Shown here piece after piece: positions 1 to 14,397 of a stretch of DNA of 64,000 nt. Source of the stretch: Trochalopteron elliotii (taxonomy: Eukaryota; Chordata; Aves; Passeriformes; Leiothrichidae). Each line of letters starts with the position of its first letter. Within the stretch, counting starts at the first letter, position 1. The stretch covers positions 718,059 through 782,058 of the forward strand of contig JANPWX010000358.1 of the NCBI GenBank assembly GCA_024734555.1, read 5' to 3'. The translations under genes and the position numbers were made by a program. The notes under the pieces are model-generated. The model was not told the DNA's origin. It searched no databases and worked only from the letters and a program-made list of their open reading frames with translations.

Positions 1-1047
1 GCATGGTGAATTCCCCACATGGAGATAAATGCCTTAATTTAGGGTTTGTGTATGACAATGTGTCTGTGAAGGTGTCTCCCAACTTGGGCTGTGCAGAGTC
101 TCAAGGCATGGCATGGGCCAGCTCATTTTTTGTTCAGATGCCCTGGCTTCTAAGGCTCTACATTGTGTGATGGAACAAATGCCTTCCTCTTTGTCTTCTG
201 TGACCACCCAACCAGGCTGCAGCTGGCATGGGACCTTCAGGAGGGATTTGCCTTTCACCCTGAGCACAGGACTTGGCCCCTGAGCTACTGAGCTCCTTGG
301 TTTCTCCTCAGCACAGAGAAATGATTCTTCAGAGAAATGACGGAGCACTTTTCCCTTGTCCCATTATGCTCTTCACTGAGAAAACATTATTTCTCAGTAC
401 TCATAATGTAGGATTCCCAAGCCATCTCAGCATTCCCAATAATATAAAAAATGGCCTTGGCAACATGTAAGTTTCTCATGGTAGAGCCAGGCAGCACAGG
501 GACCATCTATTGTCTCCATATGAAAAAATACCTGAGTATTAAAGGGAGAGACATCCAGAAATCAAATCCAGCTGCCTGATGAGATGCAGACTGGTACCCA
601 AATGTCAAATGGTTGAATTAATGTTTCTGCCTGTCAGATCTGCTGGGGGTGATTCAAATTGGATTTCTCAAGGGGTAGCCTGTGGATGTTCCCAGTGGCA
701 AGTGATCCTTCTTGGGTGTCTCCTACTTTACATATTGTCTATCTTTGGCCTTTCGGTGCTCTAGGCAGCACCACAGCTATCAGACCCACGGGGCTGTTGG
801 AAGGGTATGGACCTCTGGGTGGGTCAGTATCTCACAGGTGTGACCCGTGAGATCTGTGGGATACAACAACACAAGACAGAGGCATTTTATCCCTCCTGCC
901 ATCCTTTACGCCTCCCTCTGCAACTTTGGTCTTCTCTCTTCGGCCAGGACCAGGTCCAGGTGGGGTTGGTGGCTCTGTAACCAGCTTCTCCACTGGAGGC
1001 AGACTGTGCTTCCTGAATCAGGCAGCCTTAAGGGCAAGTTGGGGAGG

Positions 1048-1104
1048 GGATGGATGGATGGATGGATGGATGGATGGATGGATGGATGGATGGATGGATG
1101 GATG
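1048..1104. repeat. (GGAT)n tetranucleotide microsatellite
   Basis: About 14 uninterrupted copies of GGAT/TGGA. The tract creates repeated WMDG-type peptides in overlapping frames, which are artefacts of the repeat and not coding evidence. Confidence 0.97.
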
Positions 1105-1573
1105 CTCTAAATCACTGCTGCTTCCTAAAGTGACATCCAGCCAAGGAACAAAGCAGATGAGGGAGCAAACCTTATAATCAGGTTTACAATTTGATCATTT
1201 ATTATCATAGCTGAAATAAGCTAGTTACAGAGATGGGAACAAGCTAATGTCATAGAAAGCCAGCTATAAAAAGTGTGTTTCTAGACATGCTGAGTTCTGT
1301 GAGGACAGAGAAACAGCCTATTAACACACAGGTTGTAGCCTCAAAGCTGCTGCTTGCTTTGTATGTGTTTTATTTTCCCTCTCATTTTCACTTATTTGTT
1401 TCTTTGCTGTCTTATGTAAAGGGATATTTTTTTATTTAGGTAGATTATTGGATAATATAGTGTACAGGAGGTAAACACTTGTGGTTACCTCTATTTGCTC
1501 AGCTCCCTCAAGGTGAACAGGACATGATGCAGACCCAAACAGGAACCTAGGCAGTTTCTTTGCAGTAATTCCT

Positions 1574-1770
1574 ATCATAGAATCATAGAATAGGACCCAC
1601 AGGGATCTTCAGGTTCAGCTCCTGGCCTTGCACAGGACAAGCCCACCTTGTATCTGAGAGTGTAGTCCAAGCACTTCTTGAACTCAGACAGGCTTGGTGT
1701 TGAGACAACTTCCCTTGGGAGCTTGTGCCCAACCACCCTCTTGGTATGGTGTTTACTGTCTCACTTGCAG
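1574..1770 (-). mobile_element. CR1 LINE fragment (3' end), minus orientation
   Basis: Begins with the tandem TCATAGAA-TCATAGAA terminus that is the reverse complement of the CR1 3' octamer repeat. It continues with the CR1-like stretch on the theme 'gggatct tcaggttcagctcc', then 'ttcttgaactcagacaggcttggtgt' style sequence and 'cccaaccaccctctt'. The element is 5'-truncated, as is usual for CR1, and its inner boundary near 1770 is approximate. It differs in sequence from the copies at 14.4 and 57.4 kb, so it probably belongs to another CR1 subfamily. Confidence 0.85.
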
Positions 1771-4700
1771 CCGTCTCTTCTTATTTCTCAGTTTTTGCCC
1801 AGCTACCTGATTTTTCTGGTTGGCCATTGGGTTAGAGGGTACAAAGGAGAAAGGATACCTGGCCTAACTCCATGCTGAACAGAAAGAAAAGTCAGTCTTG
1901 TGCATGACTGAATTACATCACAACTTCTGTCTATTCATTTATTCAAAAGACAATGAAACGGGGAGAAAATTTAAAAATTTTTAGGCACTTACTCTCACTG
2001 AAAGGTTAGGATACTAAATGAAGATATTATTAGTTTGACTATTACATTACTTTTTCTTTATGCATTAATTAGCATTGTAATGTCAGAGTAGGATTCAAAT
2101 GACAGGGTTCCTGTCCAGATCCCATTGCTTTGGTTTAGCCTGTCATTCTCCAGGAAAGGAACCTGTGACAAAATCTGAATCAAGCCCAATGTGAAACATC
2201 ACTAATATCAAATATCACTGCCACTATTCCCTACAAGGTTTCCATTTAAGAGATTGTTTCTACTTGCAGTTTTTCTATAGTGCATCACTGTGGGGTCTGA
2301 GCTCCTCCTGATTCAGTAGTAAAAACCTATAGATCTATACACAACCTGTTCTGTTTTCTGCAAGGTTTTTTTCTTGGCCCAACAACTTTCCCATTGAAAC
2401 CATCCCCTTTTTTTAATAGGCTGTGCTCTGGGTGGGGATTTAGTACAAATCTCTTCAAAAGCCCCAGTAGTTGCTCCTTGAGGCCAAATTTGAGCTGAAC
2501 ACAGGTGCTGCTGAGTCACAGCTGGACATGGTGAGTTTTGGCAGCAATAGTGTGTTCCAGAGTAGAGAGAAAATAAGGGAAGGTACTTTAGATCCTGGAG
2601 GATTTTTGTGTAGGATATGTGAACTTAGGGCTGGGGCAGGAGAGCTTAGGAAGGTAAACTTCTTAAGAGGCATTTTCTCTTCTTTTTTCTTTGAAAGCAA
2701 AGGGCCATCTAAGATTTTGGGCTGCCTGAAACTGTAGCCAGTAAAGTACATTTTGGGATTCAGCAGGAGAAGATTGTGTTTGAGAGTCAGAGCTGGGTTA
2801 ATATATTATTTTGGTTTTGCCCCTTGTAAGCTCTTCAGTGTGATATCTCTACATATCAAATCTCAGAGAACTTCCTAGATTACAGCCAGCTCCTCTAAAG
2901 CCCAAACTATTACCTCAGACATGTTTCATCCTTGAACCTGAGAAAGAGGAATAATGTTGAGTTAATGTAACTAGAGGAATTTGAGAGAAAAAAAATAACT
3001 TCTATGGGAACAATTTTACACAGATTAATGTATTTCATGGACCACTTGGATTTCAGGTGACTGAACTGTGTTGGAAGAATATGCTGTTTTCTCCTTGTTC
3101 CTGTGCTTGTCACTTCCATTTTTCAGCACTTGGTCACCACTAAGCTCAGTGAGGCAAAATCAATAGTGCTCCAACATTAATAATTGAGCAAAGTAGGCAG
3201 ACAGCTGAGTAAAGCCCATCTCACTTGAAATCAGAGCAGTTACTCCTGGCTTGAGCTAATATATCTGAGAATTAGGTGCAGGCTGAAGTGGAAAATGGGA
3301 CAAAACCACCAAAATAAAATAAAAAAGCCAAATAGCCGGCTCCCCCCTGTGCTGTGCTGGGATGATTCTCACCAAAGGAGTGGCAGAAATGAATGAGGAT
3401 TGCTCTCTTGAATCATTCTGTATTGGGATGCAATCAGGCAGAATGGTTTGAAAGCATTTTTAGTTTGTAGGAATGAACTCTCCAGGGGTCTGAGTGCTAT
3501 TTCCAGGTTTCATCCTAAAGCATAAATCATGTACTTATTGAGAGCTGATCATGTAAAGTACACAAAGAAGAAAAGAGTCTGAGCTTTTAACTTGGGGAGT
3601 GAAAAACAAAAAAAAAAAGGCAATAAACACTACTGGAAGTGTTTTTGGAGGCATTTGGGAACTGTCACAATGCAGGGTTAGAACCCTACTAGAATGTGAT
3701 CCTCCACAACATCCCCTCACTTAAATGCTGCCATTTCTGGAAAAGACTGAAATAAATTCCTAATACCCCTGGTGAAATTACACAATGCTTAAGGGACAGG
3801 GTCTCTTAATCCCAGTAAAGCACTGAGCAGTAGGATGTCACATCAGATTGTCATAGCACCCTGGTGGCTTCTGCAGTTTATAGATGAAGGTTGCTTACAT
3901 TATGTCTTCTTTGAAAGTACTGGGTTTGGGAATCTCTAGAACAAACCTGCTCATAAATATTGAGAAGAGGGGGCTTCTGTGACAGATAGTCTTGTTTCAA
4001 TGGGGCAGAATATCAGTAAAGGCATAAATCATATCTGAGACAGCAGGATATAGCTGGCAAAGGAATTCAGTGAGGATAATGCCAAGGTGTCAGCAATTCA
4101 GGAGATGCATGATAATATCACTGCAGAGCCAACAGATAAAAAATACCATGTAAAGTTTTCTTTTTTTTCAGGGAATCTCCTGGGTTCCTTTTGCAGTGTG
4201 TCTAGGAAAAGTGCTCTGAATCCTAAGCAGTGTGAGGAGGCAGACAGCCTGATTTAAAGGTGTTAAAATATTGCCAAGGGATGGGAGCATCCACAAGGAC
4301 AGCACTCCAGGGTGGTGCTGAGCACTCACTGCATCAGGACTGTTAGGTACAGCATTGAGGACGAGCTGTGTGATGCACCAAGTTATCCCATTGAGAACTG
4401 TGTGCCATTCCTGCATGGAGTAAAAACTGCCTGTCATCTCTGTAAGGGGGAAGAAACAAGAAAACATTATGAACTGGTGCATGGGGGAGTCCCACTACTG
4501 TGTACCAAAGTGTCCTTTAAAGGGACGACACAAACTTCAGGTGGGGACCCGGTTTGTTGTTTGGATGAAGCCTGTAGGAGTGAGTTTATGAAAAGCTCAG
4601 CTAGGGCTGCGTTTCAGCAGGGTGGAGTTGGTAGCTTTTCTCCCAAACAGCAGAACAAGATCAAAGCCTTTTATTTTCATGGCTTGCAATGTGGGGTTTT

Positions 4701-7270
4701 TATTATTTCTTTTCAATGGCCTGCAACACAACAAGAGTTGTGGCATGAAGAGATCATGATATTCAGAAGCAAATGAAACTAAAGCTTTTCTAGATAGGAC
4801 ACATCTGTATCTCCTCTCTGAGCTCTATCTTTCCCCTTTGGCTTTCTGTGCAGCAGTTGGCAGTATATGTAAACCCAGAAAAGCCTTGCAGAGCCAGGGG
4901 AAACCCAGGAGGCAATTAATTCTTCTTGAAACAGCACAGCCTAAACAGCCACCAGTGACCTGGACTGTCTATACAGAAAGTTTAGGTAATTGTGCTGCCA
5001 ACTTGCCATCAGGGCTGAGTTTTTATGAATTTTTTTTTTGCCGTGAGCAGCAAATATTGTCTTTAAATGTGTCAGTGAAGGAGCAATTGCACAGCTCTCA
5101 GCTGCAACAACCACTTCTACTTTTGTGGGTTCTGCCCATCACCCTTTGAGACCAAGGTGGCTGCAGCAGAGACCACGAGGCTGAACAAGAATCTTCAGTC
5201 ATGAACTCAAGGGCCAGAGGAAAGAAAAGAAGAGGCTTGTTTGTCCCCGATGATCCACTGGATGTGTGCAACCTAGAGGTGTACATAACCTGGAATGAAA
5301 AATAAGACCATATAGCATGATTCAGCTGATCCCAAACAAAGGTTAAGGGCAAGGAATTCCTATGTGAGCAGCGGGAAGGTTTGCAGGGAATTTCCCCTGG
5401 CTGCCTTTCAAAGTTCTGGCTGCTGCATATTGACCTGTGAGGCATTTGTTTGGTTTGGCTTTTCTTTTTCTTCTTTTTTTTTCCCCTTTTCAGTTCTTGT
5501 CTGTTTTGTTTCTGAAAGAATGACATCCTGGCCCCTCACATTTCTGGAAGCAACACACACATTGCTTGCAGCTCTGTCCTACCAAGAGGACAGAAAATAT
5601 TCTTCATAATTATACATTATTTGATCATTCCAGTGTTTCTACCTCTTCCCAGAAGTTTTATTACCGTAATTAATTTCTCTGGCATCTACTTACAGCCCTA
5701 GGCATTTTCCCAAACCTTTAAACACAGTTAGCAGTTCTGAACATTTCACTGCTGTATTTCTTTCCTTAATTTGCTAGTTATAAATTCTTTGCTAGTAGTC
5801 TTTCCTGCAACATGAGCTTTATTCATGTAGTCCCCATTACTGTAGTATCATCATACTCCAGGATCTCTTCTTTACCACAGCACTGTGATCAAAGAAAATG
5901 CTGTTATCCCTAGTTACAAATGAGAATCTGGGGTACAGTGGGACAAAGATTCCCTTTTGGTGACTTGGCCAAAATGTCACAAAGGCAGGAAAGAGAATTA
6001 CCCTCTGGTGTCCCAACTGCAGCTCCTGCTGGGCCTTTGCTGTCTTACAGTGTATTTCTCTTTCAGAAAATATTCTGCAATTTCCAGTCCATGCAGAACT
6101 CATCACTTTCTCAAATGCCTTTAAGGAAAGAAGAACCAAGAGGAAAGTGATCTTAAGAACCAAGGATCCCTCTTGGGAAATTGTCTTCTAGCTTCTGGAT
6201 ATTGGGCAGAAAAAGATCTTTTGCTTAAGAGAGATCTGAACTGTGATTTAAACTGTGGAGTATTAATCATATCATATGTTCATCATATTTGTATATGATT
6301 GCACTTGTCCATAGTAAGTTTCTTTGATCTCAGAGGGATGTAGGAGAGATGATTACAAATAATGTTGGGTTTCAACAGCCAGCCCAAATCACATTAAAAA
6401 TATCAGTTTCAGCCTCCTGTTGGTTTCAGTGAGGGTTGGTAGATTACTGAAATTAGAAACTCCAATGACAATTTAGCACAACTCTTGGTGTGATTCAGTG
6501 TGATCCCTCAGTCACCACACAATGGGCAGAGCTGTACATTACCCTGGACTGCATGTCCCCAGGAAAAGCCATGTATTGCAATGGTGGAATTCATCCTATC
6601 TCTGTCATTGAAAATTAGTTGCACAGGCTGCTAAAATTCCACAAATGCTCACTTTTCATCTGTTTAAACTCAACCCTATGTAATGCTCTTGACAAAACTC
6701 ACAAGACCCACAGGTATTCTCAGTCTGAGCACAGGCCACCTGTGCCTTGTTTGCTGGAATGGGAGCAACAGCCTGGAAAACAAAGCTGCTGATGGAGATG
6801 CCAAAATCGTGCTCTTGGTCAGACAGAAACTGAGTCAAAAATCAGGTTTCAACCTATGCAGAACTTGGCCAAACCTTACTATTAATTTGGCTTCCAGCAC
6901 AAGCAGCCCAGCACTGTAATACAAAACTCCCTTGGTGGGTAAATAATTTTCCACATACTGTTGGATTATAGCTGAGTAGGATCAGAGATGTCCTGGTGTG
7001 AGCAGCTTTCTCCAATGTCAGAGCGAGAGCTGGGTCTCCTGGCTCAGTACCCTGAGTGTGGTTCAGTGTGAGAAAGTGGTGAGCCATCTGGGATCTCCAG
7101 TCCCATCAAGTTGTGCTCCTGAGACTGTCACAGGCAGGAAGTGGCCACCAAGTCCATCATAACTGGAGAGAGCAGCTTGCCAGACTTGGACATGGTGTAG
7201 TGGTACCCAACAGTGTCCTAAATAATTTCACTGCATTTACTCCAAATGTACTTTTACCAATTAACTGGGC

Positions 7271-7335
7271 AAAACCTCAAAACAAACATGTAAACAACAA
7301 CAACATAAAAACCAAAACCAACCAAACAAAAACAT
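7271..7335. repeat. A/C-rich low-complexity tract
   Basis: Irregular CAAA/CAACAA-type sequence (AAACAACAACAAC, then AAACCAAACC-like blocks). It looks like a degraded simple repeat or the decayed A-rich tail of an old insertion; no element is recognisable next to it. Confidence 0.6.
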
Positions 7336-7579
7336 CCCCAAAGGAAGAATAAAAAGGACTTCAAAGCATTTCACTTAGATTAATTAAGCTATATGTCTAT
7401 GTCAGTCCGTGTCAGCCAACAGATATTCAGCAGTCCTTATCTCTACACGGCTGAGCCTGATAAAGGTCTAATTGCCTGAGAAATGTACAGCCCTTGGGAC
7501 TGCAGTGGCAAAAGCAATTTCCTTCCTCACAATGGAGCCTTAACGAAAACACCTTCTGCTTAATGAAAGCGTGGAAGAT

Positions 7580-7830
7580 TAAGGGACAAAGGTAGGGGTG
7601 TGGAGCTGGGCTGCAGCCAGGCGGGGTCTGCGTGGGATGGCTGGGGGCAGGAGGAGCCCCAGGCAGAGCAGGAGGTGCCTGTGCCATTCCTGCTGGTGTG
7701 GGGGGCCCTGCCGCATGCCCCAAATGCAGGTGACACCCAGGAGCAGCCCCTGCCTCCAGGCGCTGTCAGTCCAGCGCAGATGAATCCAGTCCCCACGGCT
7801 GCCTCCACTCGCCTGAGCAAAATCTGGCCA
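7580..7830. other. GC-rich unique patch in upstream intergenic DNA
   Basis: A roughly 250-bp stretch clearly richer in G and C than its surroundings, with a modest number of CpGs. Because stop codons are GC-poor, four or five overlapping frames stay open on both strands here; none resembles a known protein. It could be a regulatory element or a noncoding first exon, but nothing in the sequence decides this. Confidence 0.35.
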
Positions 7831-10800
7831 CTTGTTGCAAAAGCGTTTGGAGGTGAAAGGATTAAGGACAGAAGAAGTGTTTGTAACAACAGTGGTTTCT
7901 TTGTTGCGCGTTAAAGAGCCAAGTTTAATGCAGGATGCAAAGCTGACCCTGGGGTGAAACATCACTGGGCGGCCTCAGAGGCTGCCCTCCCACACATCAA
8001 CCAAACTCAGAAAATCTTTGATCCGTTAGTGTTTAGAAGTGAGAGAGAAGGGAAAAAGCCCTACAAATTGTTCTAGAGAGAGAATAAAGCTGCAGAAGCA
8101 GCAAAGAGAGGTTAATGTGGATTTCGCAGCAGATAGCGATGAGGGACAATTTCCCCATTTCCTTTCTGATTTAGAAATAAGATTTCATGGACACAGAGAT
8201 ATTTCTGAAAGAGCTAATGAAGCATAAAACTGGGTGAAAGGCATAATATTCAGGGGGCTGCTCACAACTCACAACAAAAAAAGGCTTTCTCCCTTTTTTT
8301 CTCCCCACATTTAAAAAAAAAAGGAGGCGTTAACACCTGTGCTTGCTTTACTCTGCCATTTTTCACATTTGCAGTGTTTCTCAGGGGATTCAAAGTGACA
8401 GATTTATGCAAAGCTGCAGTTTGGATATTTTCTTGCCCCGGAGCAAGGCTTTTATCCAAGCTTTTCCTTCCCCCTTCACGAGGGGATGGTGAAGAGGAGG
8501 AATGCACCACACTTAAGAACACAAAGAAAAAAAAAATCTTTCACAGCTGTTTCTAGCAGCTGAGATATATTTAATCCAAACTAGAGATTAACATGCACCT
8601 CTGTGGAAGAGATTTCCCTTCCCCCTGTGGTTGTTATCACCTGTGTAGCAGACAGGGCTTGGAGATGAACTTAGCAGCAAACCCATGGTGAGAGGATAGA
8701 GGGCTGCAATGGGAAAGCTGTGAGCAAGTGACTTTGTGCTCTTATTTCCAGAAATTCGTGCTATGGCTTGACTCTCCAAGTAAGGTGGTCTTTGGGCTGT
8801 CTGCATTATGAATGCCACTTCTAAGTGCTTCAGGACCTCAGGTTTGCCTGTGTCCAGCTCCAGCGAGCCTCTGTACAGCAGGGTTTTTAGCAGGGTATCT
8901 GCAAAAAGCAGATCTTCTCTTAACTGTTGTGTTGGAGATGGGATGAGCTGAGGAGGTCTCTCCCTCTGTCTCGGTGCTACGTGCATGTAGATACAAATGA
9001 GTAATGGTAAATCTTCAGTAGCACAAGGACTCCTGCTGTCTCTTCAGGGCGCTGAGCCATGAGCAGCAGTTTGGAATGTGCCCTCCCAGGGAGCACTTAT
9101 GTTTTATCTTCACTGCTCAGTGTGCAAATATCCTGAAATCCCATCCTTGAATCTGTAAGAGTTTGAGAGGTAGAACTTGGGAGGCAGAACTATTAACACC
9201 TGTATGGACTTTCCTGTGGTGTTTTTCTCCATGTTATCTGAGTGCCACGAACAAGTTAATGGATGTGAATTCAGAATCCCTTTATGAAATAAGAAGCTGG
9301 TACCCATGTGACCTACCAGGCTTGGCATTTTTATCTCCAAATCTTATCGTTCCAGTCAATCTCCTTCTCCATCCTCGTATTTCAGCCAGATATGAAAGTC
9401 TTGCCTCTACTCATAGAAAAAAAGTCTCCTAGACAAGAAAAAAAAGGCACTACTCTTTAAACTGCCCTGGTGAAGAGAGCATTGAAATCTTTTCTACAGA
9501 AATCTAACCCAAGATAAGCATGTAAAATGTGATATTTCAGCCCAAACAATTAATGCAATCCAAGGAGGAGGCAGGCAGCTCTGCTGACAGGCCATATAAT
9601 CCAGCAAATCATTTGCTTTGGCTGCTGCTGCTGGACCTTGTAGCCTTCACTGGCTCCAACAGCACCTGTTTTGTACATGTGTCACCAGGCCCTGAAATGG
9701 TGGCCAGAGGACAGCTGTCCGGGCCTAATGTGAATTAGCCAGCCTTGCACTGGCTGCTGCATGTGTGCAGATGCAACAATCCCTGCACAGCAGCACGGCC
9801 ATCAGTCTCTGCCACTGGGTCATCAGCAGTTGTGTGGGTGAGTTTCAGCAGAGGCAAGTTCTGGAGATTTTTCCTCCTCATTTGCAATTCTGATGGTGTG
9901 TGTGAGCATGTCATTGCCAAGGAGTTTGGAAGCAGGACTAAATTACCAATAGGAACCCATCAGTAGCATTGCCCTCATCACAAGCATTCAAGTGAATCCT
10001 TCATGAATGTTGGTGGCATTGCTGACCCAGCTCCAGAGAAAAGAGATTCCCCTGAGTCAAGAGGACAGTTGTGCTCAGCATCAAGCCAGCCGATTGCCAT
10101 GAGAAGAGGAGGATTCTCTGTGAGGGAGCTGGATCAGAGCCCATTTCACTGCCTTGGCCACTGTGCTTGGGTTAACTCACCAGGTTAAGTGCAGTCCTTT
10201 TATCCTTTGCAAAGGGTAATTTCTGAAATCCAAAGAAACCTCCTGCACAATGGTGAGGGGATATCCTTTCATGTCTGCTGCTCTGTGGATAGACCTCTAT
10301 TCTGCAGCATAGCAGAGAAGAACAAGACCTACTTAAGGCAGTAAAATACAAGGCCCATATCTATAGTCCAAAGCTAATAGAGCAGGACCTTGACCCATTT
10401 TGTGAGTAATTTTCTAAGTGGTTTGATGCCCTCTCAGCAGCAGTCAAAAGAGAGAAATGTGCTGCCTGGTGGTTGGGGAATAGGTGGTTTGTGGGGAACG
10501 GGCACATCTCATGTGAGTGTTGCTGGAAGTTGGTGGGAAGGTTATGACCCTGCACTGTCAGGGACACAGCTTATAAGGCCACCCCAGACAAGAAAACTCA
10601 CCTCTCTCCTCTTGGTACTTCATTTAAAATGGCCCAGAATTCGAAGTAGGTGTGGGGATGCCCATGAGAAAAAAGGTGGTTTGGGGGTGATGGTGGGGCT
10701 GTGATGGGGCAGGCACAGCAGCTCTCTGGCTCCAGGAGGGTCAGAAGCACAGGGAGCAGCTGAGAGAGGGCATGAGGCAGGGCATGACACTCAAGCTAAA

Positions 10801-10965
10801 CTAGTTTTCTGCAGGACAAAAGGAAATTCAAGTTGGCGAGTGTGAGAGTGAGAGCTGGTGTTATAGAAGGTCTGACAACTCCTGTGAGGATGTACAGGTT
10901 TCTCTGATGGGACACCTCCAGTTAGTGACCATGTAAAAAAAAGGCTTAGAGTTCTCACTGTTCTT

Positions 10966-11220
10966 TTTTTCCTTCCTTTCTTGTTCTTATTTCTCTAGTT
11001 TTACCATATACTGTTCAATTAGTTAATTCCTTTATTTGCTCCTTCTTTGCTTAAAATTTTCCTTAACAAGTTAGTTCCCTTACTACCCTTTTCTTCCTGT
11101 CCTGAGTCTCTCCCACTTCCTCTGCCTTTTCCCCACTGTCTTTAGCTTTCACTTGGGCTCTGCATCCCTCATTATTTCCTCATCTGGAATGTCTGCCTCA
11201 TCTCTCATTATTTCCTACCT
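10966..11220. repeat. Pyrimidine-rich low-complexity stretch
   Basis: Sequence is dominated by T and C on the + strand (TTCTTTTTTTCCTTCC and similar). Its distal part contains a direct repeat: CTCATTATTTCCT occurs at about 11168 and again at about 11204, suggesting an old ~36-bp tandem duplication. Confidence 0.55.
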
Positions 11221-14200
11221 CTACATCTCTGTGGCTTCCTGGGGTACAGGGGCACTTCTAACCCTGTGGAAGTCTACAGTAATGTGTCACTCAGTAATCT
11301 GTGCTGCCTTTCCCCTCTTTGCCACAAGTCTCCCCCTCCAGATGTGCATGCACATCTGCACACAAGGCATACACAGCCCCAAAGCCAGGAGATTGAAGTC
11401 AAACCCAGTTCAAGGAAATGCCAGCTTCAGTGGGTTCCCCACTCCAAATCCAGAGCTCCTTGGGTGTTGAATGAGACATGGGATGGGAAGTAGTTGTTCT
11501 TCTTACCCCATCCCAGGAAAAATAATCAGGTATTCCATTGATTAGTGCAGTTTGAGAGAAGAGAATTGTGCTGAAAATTAAGCATCTGTTGGTTTATAAT
11601 TGAAGAGATTTTAAATAAAAATGCTTTAAATTATATAGAGGTGTTTTGTAATAGAACTGTCATATACCATGAGACTACTTTACTGGAAAGAACATGTATA
11701 ATGAGGAACAAATCACACTGACCTTTGCTGTAGGGCTTGAAAGCAGGTTTCTTTGGGGTTGTGTGGACTCATTTGCCCTCCAGCAGTGGAAGAATTAAGA
11801 TGTTATGTTTAACATAAACAAGAGAGGTTTAATCCCAAATCCTTGTGGGAGAACACTTTGTGTTCTCTTAAAAGTTCAGTAATTCCATAAGCAAGATGGA
11901 CAGTTGGGTTATTTTAGACTCAATGAAAGCAGGGGAGGGATAGAAGGGACGTCAAAGGGAATTAACTCATCAGAGTAAGAACCCAGTTGTGAAAACTGAG
12001 CAGAGAGTGAGTTCAATTGCATTAACTATACATGGTGCCAAGGTCTCTCACTATAACATGCCCTTTTCCCCTTTTTGTTCTATCTAGCCAAATTGCAAGA
12101 AGAAATGTTCATCTATGTGGGATCATCCCAAGCTGGGGCTCGGCAGCCTCCTGTACATGTTCTCATTGTTGTTCAGACAGTAACAGAATGAGAGTAACAA
12201 TCCTCCTTTCCCTTTGGGCTCTACACAAGACCCTCTGAGGGCAGGTGCTGGTTTCTGAGTGATGGAGGAAGAAAAGCTGCACAGGGGCACTTGTCTCTGA
12301 TGGCACCTCTGCTGGATCTACTTGCACATCTTCTCTGCACTGGCAAAGACAGAGTGGGCTTTCTTTGGGAGCAACTTGGCCCTTTTGAAAGGCAACTCCT
12401 TCCACAGCTCTGGTGTGTCCTGCTTCTCTTCTGCTGGGGGCACAGAGAGAGGCCAGCCCCAGCAGTCTGTTACCACAGCACACTAAATTCACTTTAGAAG
12501 AAGACTGTGTCAAACATGTTACCTCCAGCTGTGATTCAAAAACTGAAGAAAATTCAGCTCTCAGGAAACATAGGAGGGACAAGATATAAATCCAGAAAAC
12601 TTAAGAAAAGACAAAACATCTCACATCTTTATCTTGTTATTTTCAGACAAGAAGCCAAAGTCCTATGACTGTTACATTAGGACTTAGATGTGTAAGCATC
12701 ACTTTCTTCATCACTCTCCTGTGATCCTGCAGCTGAAGAGAATGAATGTGAGTGACTGGGTGCTGGAGGGATCATCACCCTGGCCCAAAACCAGGCCAGA
12801 ATTGCCTTAACTTGATAAGTGAAGCTTGGATTGAAGGGCAAGTTGTACTTTGCCAATACAATTTTTCTTCAGGATTGACCAATGAAAATTGTTCCATACT
12901 TGTGTAATGCTGGCTAGCAGGATAATTGTGGTTCTTGGATAAAAGAACAGAAATCCAAATAGGTGCAGTGATGCTGCTCTCTCCCTGGCTCTTTGGAGTC
13001 CAGGCCTTATGATTCTGAGTTCATCTCTGGTGTTTGCTGAAGAAAAGAATGTTAAAAATCTGGGGCAATCAAGCTACAATAATGTCTGGTCATCCTGCCA
13101 CCAAGCAAAGGAAAGCGTATTTGATTTATTCAAGGGAGTACTTGATTATTGGATTATAAATGCCAAAGATGGATGAGAATTTCTAATAATAGGGGTTTTT
13201 TCCACATAGAATACAACAGCATGACATGAACCTATGGATGGAATCTGAAGCCAGGCAGATGAAGAAGGAGAAAAAGCATAAGATTTAAACATTGGAACAA
13301 CTGACCAAGGGATGACCTATCTTCCCTACCACCTAAGATTTTAAAGTGAGAATTGTGTGTCTTCCGCTTTCTTCTTCTAAATTCAGTAATGATCATGGCA
13401 CAGAAGTCCCTGGGTAACATCATCAGTGTGGACAGATTAGACTTTCCTAACAGTCCCTCTGCCTTTAAAACCTTGGATGCTTAAAAAGTGCATTTACCTG
13501 ACCCAGGGTTCACCCCAGGGACAGGGGAATTACAAGTCTTTATTCCTTTCTCCCCAGCCCTGGGCTTGCTCTGTTTGGATATCTTTCCCATCACCAGTTG
13601 TGTCAGTGGTATGTGTTATGTGGATGTGTGTCTACTGGGAGCTACGTTCAGACAGCACATTTCACTCTGATTTATGAACAGACTTATGAGCCCAGCAACT
13701 TCTGGCCTCTGCTGGCTTGGGCTGGAATCAGCTTGCATGTTGTTGCTATTCTTGTTCCTGGACCTGCAGTCATGGCTCACGAACCAGATGCTGCAGAAAT
13801 GTGGAGCTGAGAAAGTCCTTGCCTCAGAGCTCCTCTGTAAACAGAGGGTAGAGGAGGTAGGTACCCAAGGGAATCCAGGGAAAATATGGGAGGTAAACAT
13901 GCTCAGCCATGATGAGATGGAAAAAGGACTGGGTGTGGTAATAAGCTGGATAGGCAGTGGCCAAGGCTGAGTCTGCTCAGGAAAAGACGCTGCAGGACTC
14001 CAGGCATGAGACAAAAAAGTATCTTTGTTGTGTGAATGGCAGGAAAAGGAGAACATCTGGGAGAGGCTGCAGGGAAAGTGTCAACACAACCTTGAGAATA
14101 GAAAGGGAAGTCTAAAGTGAGGTTGTCGTCCAGGTTTTAAGTCCAAGTGATGGATAAGAGAAAAATAGTTCCCCTTCAGACATGATGGATCTGAAAGGAG

Positions 14201-14397
14201 GACCAGATGTCCCCAGATGTCAGGGAGCCAGGCTAACATGGGAGTTTAAGTAGCAGAACAAAACTAACAGGACAGAGGTCCAGATCCAAAGGAAACGGAC
14301 CAAATTTAAGTTGGTGAGCTTTGTCAGAGATTAGGGCAGAGAGAAAGGAGGGCAGGACTCAGTGACCACAGTGAGGGCAGAATGGAGAAGGGAGATT

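Noticed and set aside
4312..4776. 154-codon + frame in upstream DNA
   Set aside because: No recognisable domain, ordinary composition, no splice or promoter context, and length within what chance gives over 64 kb in six frames.
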